From positions 159,035,043 through 159,099,042 of the forward strand of contig JBOZIK010000001.1 in NCBI GenBank assembly GCA_051453625.1: a stretch of 64,000 bases of DNA. The letters run 5' to 3'. The DNA comes from Welwitschia mirabilis (lineage: Eukaryota; Gnetophyta; Gnetopsida; Welwitschiales). The translations under genes and the position numbers were made by a program. Below, one piece after another: positions 22,491 to 33,420 of this stretch. The number at the start of each line of letters is the position of its first letter. The first letter of the stretch is position 1. Under the pieces are notes generated by a model. It had not been told where the DNA came from. It saw only the letters and a program-made list of their open reading frames with translations, and did no database searches.

Positions 22491-24715
22491 TGAGTTTTTT
22501 CCTAGCCTACTCCTTTAGTTAATATTATGATGTTACTTGATCATCTTTTATAATTAACTTGTGTATTGCTTAATGAACTTTTATAATTAATATTCATAAT
22601 TGGGCATTTACAGTGATAAGATTGGATTTATTCAATCTTGAGAAATTCCCATGTCTATAGAATTCATTTGAAGGAAGATGCCTTAGTTTCTTGTGCCTTT
22701 TTCAATGGCGTTAAGGTCTTAGATAGTTTTAAAGTATTGTTTTTTGTCTTTTATCTTACTTATTTACCTTTGTTTTTTTGAGTATGTAATCATGTGGAAA
22801 TTTTTCTTTAAAAAAAAGAAAAAAAGAAAAAATGAAAAAAGTGAAAAAAAGGAAAAAAAAGAAATAATGACCATGATATATTCTATTTTATGCTTTAAAG
22901 AAAAATACATGGTCATCATGATGTTCTACTGTATTAGGATAAATTTTTCTGAAAGCAAGCTTTAACAGTGTTGGTAGCTGTGGGAACTTCACTAGGGGGT
23001 TAGTTGATCATGCTTTACAAGTCCTTACTCCTCTGATAGTGGTTGCACTCCCCTCATCATTGGGAAAAGGAAAAAAAAAAAAAAACTTTGAGACTTTAGA
23101 ATTATTGGTATTCCTGGTGTTATTAGAGGCATTGCTTATTTCCTAAGCTCTTAGTCTTCTCACTTGGTCATTTTAGTTTTGAATATTTGGATGTATTTAT
23201 GGGATGAGAGTAGATGAGTTCATTTCTAAGTAACTTTTAATCTTAACATTCATTGTTCTAAGCACATGAATCTTTGGATATCGCCATAATCACTACCTTT
23301 TTAAGTGAACTTTATGAAGTTTATACATTTTATGATGCATATTTACTTAGGTGATTTTATGATTTCATTCTTAGGAGTTTGCTAGATTAGTACTTAAGAT
23401 AGGTAAATAATATTCTCCTTGTTTCTTGTATTTATTTTCACTCTATTTTTCTTAGTTTTGAGTTTGAAATTTCAAAGTCATTTATGCATTTTCTTATTCT
23501 TTTATAGTACCTTAATCATTTAGTAGTTTCCTTTCTATTCTTTCATGTCATATCATTTTTCAGTGAGTATTTGAAAAATCTAAAAAAAAATCTTTTCATT
23601 TCCTAGTTTTTATGAATTCCCTTGTAGCTTATGAAGTTTTGAGTTTATCATGTTTTTTCTTTTTTATTTGGAAACATTCATGTAGATTTTCTTGATAGTT
23701 TTTTAGCCTAGATAGTTTTTCTAATTCAAGCATTGTTTTCCTTTTTTTTGAGTTTTTCCTTTTTCCCTTTATTTTTCCTGGTTTTTCGTTTGATTTTTTT
23801 AATCTTTTTGAGTTTTTCTGTTCATAACTGATACTTAAACGATTATATCTGAGCCTATGTTTGCTAGTTGATATTTTTCTTTCTAAAAAACTTTTCATAC
23901 CTTATTGTTCACATGGTTTTCCAGATGACACTGGGTGGATAATCGTTTGTTTTTTTTAAGAGTCGATCTAGGAATGTCATCTAGACAACGTGATTGGATG
24001 ACAGTGGGATATAACTATGGATCAAATTCTTTTTCCTTATTTTTCCTTATTTCTTCATTAGTATCATCTATTTCTTTCAGAAACAATGACCCCTCTATTC
24101 TATACCAGCATTTTGAAACTTGTTCCATTTGCTTTTGTGTCTAGATTCACCAGATTTCATTAGATTTTCAAATATGAGGTATGTTTCTCTCTCCTCAGGT
24201 TTTTCAATTTTTTCTCTCATTTCTCAGCCTTTCGATGTGTAGTTTTCACATATATCACTTAGTTTTTTATTCTCTTCAATTTAAGACTTATAGATTTTAA
24301 TTTCACTGCATATTTTTTGAGTTATAAGAATTTGTATATTTTATGAGGTATTTCAAAATTTCTATCTTTTGCACTCATTTTCTTATAAACTGTAAGTCAA
24401 AATGTAGTGCTCCTTTAGGCAACATTGATTAGTTCAATGCATTCTACACTTCTACTAAATTAGATTTTTTGTTTGAGCACTTTGAATTTTCACTTCTTAT
24501 GGGGCCCACTAAAAATATAATTTCTAAATTTTTTATGTATTTTTTATTTTTCTTCTCATGTTTAGGTAATTCGAGATGCATTGTAATTTTTTTGGGGTGT
24601 AGGATATATTTTCAACCTTTTTAATAGTTTGTATTAATTTTTAGGACTCATTATTGTGCATCCATGTGATATTTTTGACATATCTTTCTATTTTTGCATG
24701 ATGATATTTGTGTTT
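22491..24715 (+). other. Element A post-pol spacer (conserved non-coding block)
   Basis: About 2.2 kb without a credible gene. Collinear with 39,186-41,360 in element B and with much of 57,797-59,812 in C. Landmarks: an A/G-rich tract (22,809-22,866), the phrase gtggttgcactcccctcatc (23,040-23,059), and inverted-repeat motifs at about 23,921 and 23,969. The Lys-rich open frames here (22744-22965; 23629-23898, -) are products of the A-rich tracts. Confidence 0.6.
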
Positions 24716-25965
24716 TTGATTGAGTAGGCCCCATATGCATAGAGCTAGATAGGCCAAGGCTAAGGCTAAGGTAGTAGAGCAGGAGGCAAACCCTCTAGTT
24801 CAGCCAGAGATAGAGCGTGTAGAGCCTGCAGATCCACCACCTTAGCATGATCATTTTGTGACTATTTAGATAGCTAGTATACATGTTAAGCATCACTTTG
24901 GAAATTTCATAAGATTTATTAAGCTTTATGTAGACATAGATTAATAGATTTATAGCTTATATGGATTATAGATGCACATGGATCATACTATATATCAGAG
25001 ATGAGGGAGTTTTATGACACTGCATATTGAGAGGCAACTTGATGCTCATGGTTAGCTACAGAACATGATTGTTGCATTCATATAAGACCATGAGATAGTG
25101 CTTCTCCCATTCCATATTATACTTATCATAGATATTGGTGGATTGGAAGCATGCATATACATTCAACTGGTGAAACTGAGGAGCTTTAGGCATATGATGC
25201 CATTTTGGATATACTAGCTAATCTCACTACTGATCGATAGGGGGTAAATGTTACTCAGCTAACTCCTACGTATACGGTTTTATATAGAGGAATAATCTAT
25301 AACATAAATCCATCCTTTCATAATAGTCACATCATAATAGTACATTTACAGATATTAGCAGCTTTTAGATAGGGAAGTAGATGGACCTTCCTACTTTTAT
25401 CTGGAGGATACTTAGATTCATGGTAGAGGCATGACAACTTTAGATACTTGGTTATTCATGCCTCATATCAACACTCTTTAGATGATTTGGAATACTAGAG
25501 CCCATGAGTGAGTAGTGCCTATTGCATATATAGACTTCGGTTTGCTATTTATAAGACATGAATATACAGGTTCTAGGAGAGGCAGAGAGACCTTAGGTAC
25601 AGAGACCTACGGTTGGAGCTTTACTTGAGTAGATTTAGGTTCTCCTAGCTAAGACCACTGATACCATTAGATATTTCATTAACAGAGGTATCTAGTCACT
25701 TGATTAAAGGATCAGACTTTAGAGCATAGGATCCTGTCTATTGAGAGAAGAGTACAGCACACTGAGGACCAGATTGTTGACATGCACTAGTGTGTTATTT
25801 CCATTTAGAAGAGTGTGATGGTAGACATTCTTGAGGCTATACATGTCTAGGATGACAAGATGGTTAGATCAATTTCCACATTCTTGAACCTCCATTTCCC
25901 CATAGATCCTAAGCACCCTTCCTCTTCTCCTCTTACTCCTGAGCCAGCTACTGAATCATAGTTTA
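24716..25965 (+). pseudogene. Element A third ORF remnant (env-like / Athila-type ORF)
   Basis: Less AT-rich than its surroundings and shared with element B (41,370-42,540). It begins after a T-rich stretch and the phrase tttttgattgagtaggcc, then reads RPHMHRAR and AKAKAKVVEQEANPLVQPEI. Later blocks include EMREFYD (about 24,990), a FIRHEYTGSRRGRE stretch (25,555), RVQHTEDQIVDMH (25,750) and a Ser/Pro-rich end HPSSSPLTPEPATES. Athila elements are known for an ORF in this place, called env-like or a putative plant transposon protein. Position, the REFY block and the coiled-coil-like tail fit, but I see no clear signal peptide or membrane segment. Function is not established. Confidence 0.55.
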
Positions 25966-26514
25966 ACTTGCATCAATGAGGGAAGTGATTTTATATTATT
26001 ATTTTATATCTCCCCTTTTATACATATTTTGTAGTTAAAACTCTCTTTTGACATTTTATAGATACTTTATTTTTCCAGCATGGTGTACTGATTTATCTAA
26101 TTTTTCATATCTATATTTTAATTTTTACATGTTATTAATGAAGATTTATTTTACTTAGGTAATTTTTCCATTTATTACCGCTTAATTTAGTGTGGAATGT
26201 ATTATTACGTTTTCTGATTATCTATTAAAAAATTTTTATTGTATATTCTAGATTTTAAAGTCCTTTTTTGAGCTTATCATCCCCTCCATTGTCTAGACGT
26301 CAACCTAAACAACTAACTAGCTAAGCTTCTAGGAGGTGAAATGTTTAGTTTTTTTGATTTCTTAAAATCTAGTATGTTTCTTTATAAATTTTGAAAATCT
26401 TTTTGAGATAATTTCCTTAAGTATCCTAGCTATTTTATTATCTAATAAGTTATTTCATAAACATGGTTTACTACCTAGTTTTATCAGGGACTGATAAGGC
26501 TAAGTCAAGGGCTA
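25966..26514 (+). other. Element A 3' untranslated region
   Basis: AT-rich, no ORF. Contains one inverted-repeat motif (26,280-26,310, with gtctagac) and ends in the polypurine tract. Confidence 0.5.
26502..26511 (+). promoter_or_regulatory. Element A polypurine tract (decayed)
   Basis: AAGTCAAGGG, 3 bp before the 3' LTR, stands where element B has AAGTGGGGGA. Primes plus-strand DNA synthesis in intact elements. Confidence 0.6.
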
Positions 26515-27624
26515 TGTTGTGATATCAACTTATGTGTATTTGATAGGGTATTTTGAGTGGTTTTATAAGTTAATAGAGGGGTAAATGCTTGATTTACATA
26601 ATAATAGAGAGCTAAGATAGAAAAGATAAAAACATGTAATATCCATAATGATTTATAACATTTTGAGCAATTTTGAATACTTTACATTTCTAAGATAACT
26701 TCTTGTAAAACATTAAGGCTGATTCATTGATTTAATATTTGCAAAAGACCATCATCCACCTCATTGTCTCGATGACTGTATGGAACATGGAGAAATTCAT
26801 GCCAATGGGGATGCTGATTGCAATCTATCTGGTAGCTAACGTGGATTGTTTATGAGATGGCATCATCTCCTATGTTGTCTGGATAACCTTATCCAGACAA
26901 CACTATTATAATGTCTACATTAGACATTCACCTAACTTTTGCCACATATAAGTTTGTTTCTTCTTGTGCGATCATTATGATTTTACCTATGCCTTTTTTT
27001 CTATCTTATTATATGCTTGTATGTTAATAAATAATGATCTCATCATCAACTCCTACTTATCTTCATTTGCATCTAAAATTCTCATGACAGGAGATCAAAG
27101 GGCCAAAGATCCATCCTTGTAGTTGTGAAGAGATGTCTTCCTTAGTGTTGGACAATGTTTTCTCTATTAAGATGTGGTTACTTGTAATACAAATGTAGTT
27201 TGAAACTTAATACAAAACATTTTCTTTTATAATTTCAATGCATGTTTGTTCTTTACCCTCATAGCTTATGTTTCTTCTGATCCGATGATAGTTTCTTTAA
27301 TGATATAGATTATGAGGACAACCTTTATTAAGGTTATGCATAGTTAGTTTAGGTTAGATGCATTGTTATTTCCTTTTCCTAGATTAGCTTTGCATGAGTG
27401 TATTATCTTTTACTTTCATGTAGTACAAGTTAATTTCTGTAGCTAGAGTATGATGTTTTTCCTTATGAAAAGAAACTCTCTTATTTCCTACTTTGGCCTT
27501 CGATAGATTGTGACATTTGGATTACTCCTGTCTATAGTAGTATTTTATGTTTATGCAAATATTTGTGAGTGATAGGATTCAACTTTACTATGGATTTAAT
27601 GTTTCATAAATACCCACTGCAACA
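26515..27624 (+). repeat. Element A 3' LTR
   Basis: 1110 bp. Begins TGTTGTGATATCAAC, the best-preserved start among A-C, and ends CTGCAACA. TGTTGTG/CACAACA are the short terminal inverted repeats. Collinear with 15224-16329. Confidence 0.9.
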
Positions 27625-27629
27625 CCTTC
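27625..27629. repeat. Target-site duplication of element A, right copy
   Basis: CCTTC, same as 15219-15223. Confidence 0.82.
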
Positions 27630-30011
27630 ACTCATGTAAGACTAGGAAAAATTTACTCTAGAGGTAATCAAGAATATCTTTTATCTTTCTAGTGATTTAT
27701 TTCATCCATAAATATTTAATGCTTATCACTTTAAGTAATGGAAAATTGGTAAATCAACTTTTTGTTACTTTGTACATAGGAAATACTAATGCTAAGAAGA
27801 CCATGAAATATTCAATAAATCCATCTCTAGGACATAGTTGTTTATTGCATAAGGTCATGTGCATTTCAATATTGCTTTGTGGTTATGAGCTCTCACACAC
27901 GACATTCATATTTCACTTTTGCTAGTTTTGATCTCATAATTATTTGTCATGGTTTCTTTCATGCTTGATATTTTGAGCTTCTTAAGTAGGCTATTTATAT
28001 TATTAACTTAACTTGTAATAACAAGATCTATTATGATTAAAGTACCACAATTTTCTCAAAAACTCTTACTCAACTAGAAAGATATAAGGCCAAATTGAAT
28101 TTTGGGAATCTTACTTGGGGGAAGTTATTCTTTCCCTTAACTATGCCTACCAAAATTAAGGAGTATTTATCAACATTAAGAAAATTCCCCTTAAAATTTT
28201 AGTCATGAATCCTTTTAAAAATTTTTTATTTCATACTCTAGGCCCTCATCTAGATTCTAATGCGGAGGAAGGGGACAATAATAAGCCTACTACTTCTTTT
28301 CATAGTCAAGTTTTAATCTCCCAAGTTAAGGGGTTATCACATCTTGTAATTTTTATTTTTATTCTTTTTGGATTTAAAAAACTTCTTATGGTTTTTTATA
28401 GATGTATTAACAAGAAGAGTCTAATATCCATAACCTACTCCTTAATGATTAGGAAAGATATCCTCTTATTTTAGTTTGAAAAAAGAATATTTTTTATAAC
28501 TAAACATTCTTAGCTAAGTTCTTTAATAAAATTCTCTTGTTTTACTTTGCTTTAACATTTACTTCTTTATTCTATAATAGAGGAGGAAGTTTTCCCCTTT
28601 CATATCATCTCTAGGAGAAGGGAAAATAACTATGGATAAATACATAACTATTTATTTACAAGGTACATTAGGCAATTAGCATGGGTTAAATTCACTTCAT
28701 AGACTTAAGAGTTCCTCCTCATCATCTAAATTTTAAAAAAAACTACTCTAATATGGTGATTGGACTTTATGCTTACTTGTAAGCAATGAACTTCTTTGTA
28801 GCCACTTATGCACCTAGGAAATTTTTTTACTTCAATTAGTATTTAGCCATTAGTATTTTTTGATTCTCATCTTTTCCTATTGTAAATCTCACATTTGAAG
28901 TTGCTCTATCATCTACCCATTATTCTTATATATATATTTTGCTAATATTAATAAGAATCTTTTAAGCCTCTTAAATAAATTAATTCTAAAGGCATAAGAA
29001 TTGGTTTCTCACATTAAGCAAGTTGAGATATTAGAGGTAATTATTGTTACTCACGATTCTTAGTGATTATTTAATAATAACATATTTTAAATTAGATATT
29101 AACATAGCTAAGAGTTCAATGAGAAGTTTCAAGAAGCATGTTTAAGAAATTTATTTTAATTTTATTTAATAGATAAAATGGGGGACCTCATTTATTAAAA
29201 ATTTGAGATGGTGCCTAATGAATTTGAGATAGCGCATTACATGACAACACATAAGATGTGGTAGTTAAAGGAGATATTCTAATGCCAAATGATGGAGGTA
29301 ACCTTGGTTTTCTTACATTTTTATAAAAAATATATTATAATATATTTAAAAAATAATTTAACATTTTTTGTTCTTATGTTGTAGGCTAAGATGAAAAGCC
29401 TTTGTCTTAATGATTAAATACTTTAAAATAGGATTTTATAAGTGGAGGTATTCCTGATTAAAGTGCCATAAAAGGATGCACGTATTACAAATTTTAAAAC
29501 TTTACTTAATAAGTCTTGGTATGACTGATCATGAAAAATGAAGATCTTTGTATCTTTTATCATAGAAAACATATTTCCAAGGATCATCTACATGCATTGA
29601 TTTAATGCATTATGATTCTCCTTAACCATTATTACAATAAGACCATCACCATGATTTTCCTCCTTCTAGATGACACTAAAAGAAAGATCTTCTTAAACCC
29701 ATTTGATGCTTCCCTAATGGTTTTTTATTTCTATGATTTTAATGTTTAACATGATGATCATAATAGTGGTGACAAGGAATAGTATATTTTCCTCTTATTT
29801 CTCTTATCCAAAATCCCATTTCATGTCCTACATGATTCTTTTTATTCCTTCAAAACAAAATCTACTATTGTATATTTTTAGTCTATGAATAAACTTTTCT
29901 CTCTTTTAATAGATATTCTTCTTTATTTTTTTTATTTATATTATGTTAAAATGATGATTGAAAATATGTATTGTATAAGAAAAATAAAGGAAGAAAGAAC
30001 TATGGGTAATT
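27630..30011. other. Unassigned flank between elements A and B
   Basis: Open frames at 27692-27925 and 28205-28474 (+) show no known motif. If the PBS-like sequence at 30012-30024 is real, this stretch would be the interior of a minus-strand element, but I could not read a gag or pol block in it. Confidence 0.3.
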
Positions 30012-30024
30012 TTCTTTGATACCA
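30012..30024 (-). promoter_or_regulatory. PBS-like sequence beside an LTR end, minus strand
   Basis: On the minus strand the sequence reads ATGTCATAATTGGTATCAAA. That is the LTR-end plus tRNA-iMet PBS arrangement (GTCACA-ATTGGTATCAGAGC) common in plant gypsy chromoviruses and some copia elements. The LTR would extend rightwards from about 30,028; its other end was not found. Confidence 0.45.
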
Positions 30025-31657
30025 ATTATGACATTTCAATGTCTTGAATTTTTTTTGATACTATGGTTATATTTAAGTAATTAAAATTATAGATAAGGAA
30101 ATGATGAAATGAAAAAATAAATGCTCATCATGAAATATTAATAGTAAGAATATTTAAAACTAAAATAAAAATTAAAACTCATTTTTATTAATTTAAGAAT
30201 ATTTCCTTTTCAACCATGAATGGTTATCATCAAGATGATTTAGCTTGATGATCTAGCTACAAGTGTCTATATTCTAGGTCCTCTTTATAGGATCATCAAT
30301 TAATTAGGCTAGGTTTTTCAAGGATTATAAAAAACCTATTATTTCTTATGCCTTGAAAAGGGCCATACCCCTTAAATGGTTGTTATAACTTCTTAGTTTA
30401 AGTAAGTAAGTCCTTTCTTAACATTTTTTAACATACTAAATCATTTAGTTAACATGTTTTTAATTGGATTTGATAAGTAAATCATCTATTTATAATAGTA
30501 TTAATAATTTTAACAAATATATTTCTACCTCTCAACATTTGGAATTCGTAACATGTAACATTATACAGTTAGAATTATCATAACTATGATAAAGACAATT
30601 CTCATCATCAAGTTTTTAAGCCTTATTGCTTCCTAGCTAGGCATGAGAGAATGAGTGATTCATGAGGCATATATCTTATAGGGATTTAATCCTTTATATC
30701 TAAAACATTAGTGAGTGATCTTTAATATTATTAAAATTTTTGATTATGTCATAGTTCATTTTGAATGTTATTTTATATTTATCAGTTAGAGTTATTTCCT
30801 TGATGTTGATATATTAAAATTTATGATATTTTTTATGCTATCCTATATTTAGTTGTGAGATGAATCATTTCTAAACATATTTAGATTCATACCTTTTAAA
30901 ATTTATAGTAAATAATTTATTACTTATCTTTAAAACTATTTTATACTTAGTATTTTTATTTGAGCTTACACTTACTTAGTAGTTCGTCTTAAGAATAATC
31001 ATTCCTAATTTGTAAGAGGAGAACTTTTTAAACATCTAAATATCTTGAGTTTCCTTTTTTTCTCCCGAACCTTGATATTTAATCCTTAATCATAATTTTT
31101 TCTAAACAAATAGACTTTTGATATCTAAAATTCCCTTATAGTCCTCGAGAGAAAATGATAATTATGATTATTTATACTATAATACTATTTTATAGTAAAT
31201 CTAAGATTGATAGCTATGTCTTGACTACTAGGGCATAATATTTAAAGAGTAGAATTATGAATATAGTTAAGGCATTTTAAGTTTTTAGTGTTATTATCAA
31301 TTATTATAATTGACATTTCTTGGTTTGCAAAAATACATATCCTTTTGAAACTTTTGTAGTTTTTTTAATGTATGTCATTGTTAAAAATAAAATATTATTT
31401 TTGTTTTATAGGGAGAAGGATCATTTGGAGTATAGAAGCTTGAATCTATGGAGCATTTACATAAAATTAATGATATTGATTATTATTTTTATCTAAGTGC
31501 ACTCTACTTGTTTTTACTATTCTTAGTTATAAAGAGACTAGGATTAATTGTACATCAAAATTCATATAGCTTTCTATACAATGTAATTTAATATTAATAA
31601 GTTAGTTTGTTCTTTATCTTGCAAAAATTTTAAATTCTAAAAATGTTTTTATGGTTT
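30025..31657 (-). other. Possible decayed LTR sequence and AT-rich flank
   Basis: Lies on the LTR side of the minus-strand PBS-like site. Contains aggatcatcaattaattagg (30,283-30,302) and many A/T tracts but no second copy in the window, so the LTR claim rests on the PBS alone. No coding motif. Confidence 0.3.
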
Positions 31658-31662
31658 ATCTT
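31658..31662. repeat. Target-site duplication of element B, left copy
   Basis: ATCTT, identical to 44372-44376. A short AT-rich word, so weaker evidence than for element A. Confidence 0.7.
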
Positions 31663-32925
31663 TATTACACTACTGACTTGTATGTATTTAATAGGGTATT
31701 TTGAGTAGTTTTATACGACATTAGATAGGTTTATGCTAAATTTCGATGATAATGGAGAGTTAAGAAAAATGAGACAAAATTATGCAATCTTCATTACATT
31801 TTACAGCATTTAAAGTAGTTTACAATATTTCCTTTAAAGTAAAATTCTTGAAAATAATAAGGCAAATGTAATACATGAAGAACTATAGAAAAGCATATCA
31901 TCCACCTCATCATCTAGATGACTATACAAATGATAAAATATTAAGCAAAGAAGGACATCAACTAGAATCAATCTGGCAACTAATGTGGAATTCTTATGAG
32001 GTGGCATCATCTTCTATATCATCTAAATGATAAGCAAGATGATATCTGAAATAGACATTTCATCAAACTTCACCAAACTTTGGCCATTTATCTCTCAGTT
32101 TTTTGCATCATTGTTAGGATTGTGCCTGCACTTGTTAGTTTTATTTGTTTATAGAGTTTGTTTTGTTAATAAATATTAGCTCCACCCTTAACTCCATCTT
32201 GTCTTTGTTTCCATTAGAAATTTCTTGTGATACTAGATTAAAGGGCTAGATATCCATCCATTATTATTATAAAGAGACATATTCCTTGGTATTGGGATGT
32301 ACATCTTTCCTTGAGATACTACTACTTTATAACATATATCTTGGTTCAAATTAAATTCAAAACTCTATTCTTCTTTTATATCTTTATTTTATGCATGTCT
32401 CTTATGGTTTATGTTGATTCTAATTCCATGATAGATTCTTTAGTGATGTAAATTATGAGGACAACCTTTGTTAAGATTCATAATTATTAGTTTAGGTGCA
32501 TTAGATTTAATTGCTTAGATTAACTTTGCATAGTTTTCATATTTTATTTAATGTATCTAATAGCTTATGTTGGTCTCGATCTAGTAACGATATTTCTTGA
32601 TTGATTTAGTTTATATAGGACTAATCTCTGTGACAGGTTGTTTTGATAATCAGACAAAAGTTTCACTTAGCTTAGACCTGTATTTCATTTGCATAAGTGT
32701 GTTTGCATTATTTTTCTACATATTCTTTATTTCTACTTTAAGGATATGGAGTTTTTCATTCTTGAAATCAATTATCTTTCTTCTCATCTATGACTTCAAT
32801 AAGAATACAACATTTGGATTACTTTCATCTATATTATTATATTGTATTATGTAAAATTTATATTTATTTGTGAATAATAGGAACTTCTTAAGAATGTAAC
32901 ATTTGCATAAATACGCATTACAATA
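31663..32925 (+). repeat. Element B 5' LTR
   Basis: 1263 bp. Start decayed (TATTACACTACTGACTT), end TACAATA for CACAACA. Contains the perfect 12-bp palindrome TCATCTAGATGA at 31910-31921. The open frame at 32597-32854 lies wholly in the LTR and is accidental. Confidence 0.88.
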
Positions 32926-32946
32926 TCTTAGCACCATTGTTAAAGA
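32926..32946 (+). promoter_or_regulatory. Element B primer-binding site, tRNA-Asp type (strongly decayed)
   Basis: Follows the LTR end directly and is collinear with the PBS of elements A and C. Recognisable mainly by position and by the shared ccattg core. Confidence 0.5.
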
Positions 32947-33420
32947 AGGTTGCTTGTAGTTTAAGGATTGTCATTGCTTAGGTCAGTGTTTTAATTTTAT
33001 TTGAATATTTGTTTACAATAGTACTATAGTTTTACAGTAGAAGCATGAACTTTTCTTTCCATAGTTTTTGTTTTGCATTTCAAAATAAACACCCTGTCAT
33101 CCACTTCATCATCCAGATGCCACATGACAACAATGACCTATGTGTCTTGAGTTTTTCACTTTTTTAAAGATTAGGGTTTTTCTATCATCCCCTCTGTCAT
33201 CCAAATGACTTAGGTGGATGACGATTTTTTTTAGTATTTTTAGTGTTTGTTATTTCATGATTCTATTTTTCTATGTTTTTTGTTTTTTTATTTTTTTGTA
33301 TGTTTTGTCATCCTAGAATATCATCTAGACAACCATAGAGATGACACACACTGAAATATAAATTGAACATGATGGGACATGGTAAATTTTGATAAAAAAA
33401 CAAAATATTAAAGAGAGTGG
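32947..33420 (+). other. Element B leader with inverted-repeat motifs
   Basis: Three motif copies (about 33,097, 33,195 and 33,305). The second has arms GTCATCC (33196-33202) and GGATGAC (33216-33222), perfectly complementary. Confidence 0.6.

Larger units (their letters stand above)
15224..27624 (+). mobile_element. Element A: complete but decayed Ty3/gypsy (Athila/Tat group) retrotransposon
   Basis: 12.4 kb including one nominal gap. Order: LTR (15224-16329), tRNA-Asp PBS, leader, gag, protease, RT, RNase H, integrase, conserved spacer, env-like ORF remnant, PPT, LTR (26515-27624). The integrase lies after RNase H (gypsy order). There is no chromodomain-like tail, and the gag, zinc-knuckle and protease signatures are those of the plant OTA (Athila/Tat) lineage. 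A perfect 5-bp TSD brackets it, so it is one insertion with no end deletion. By eye about 29 of the first ~215 aligned LTR bases differ (roughly 13%), mostly transitions, so the insertion is old. No part of it could make protein today. Confidence 0.9.

Noticed and set aside
22744-23898. Lys-rich open frames on both strands
   Set aside because: Made by A-rich tracts in the conserved post-pol spacer; not conserved as protein in B or C.
27625-27665. Resemblance of the sequence after element A's 3' LTR to the PBS region
   Set aside because: A few words match (cttc..tcat), but the exact TSD and loss of alignment after about 15 bases favour genomic flank and not a tandem element.
29160-29400. Possible exon-intron borders (gaggtaacc ... 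tgttgtaggct)
   Set aside because: Splice-like words are common in AT-rich DNA and no coding sequence joins across them.
32597-32854. 85-codon open frame in the LTR and its counterpart 44100-44300
   Set aside because: Both lie inside LTR sequence; hydrophobic by base composition, and the counterpart crosses an N run.
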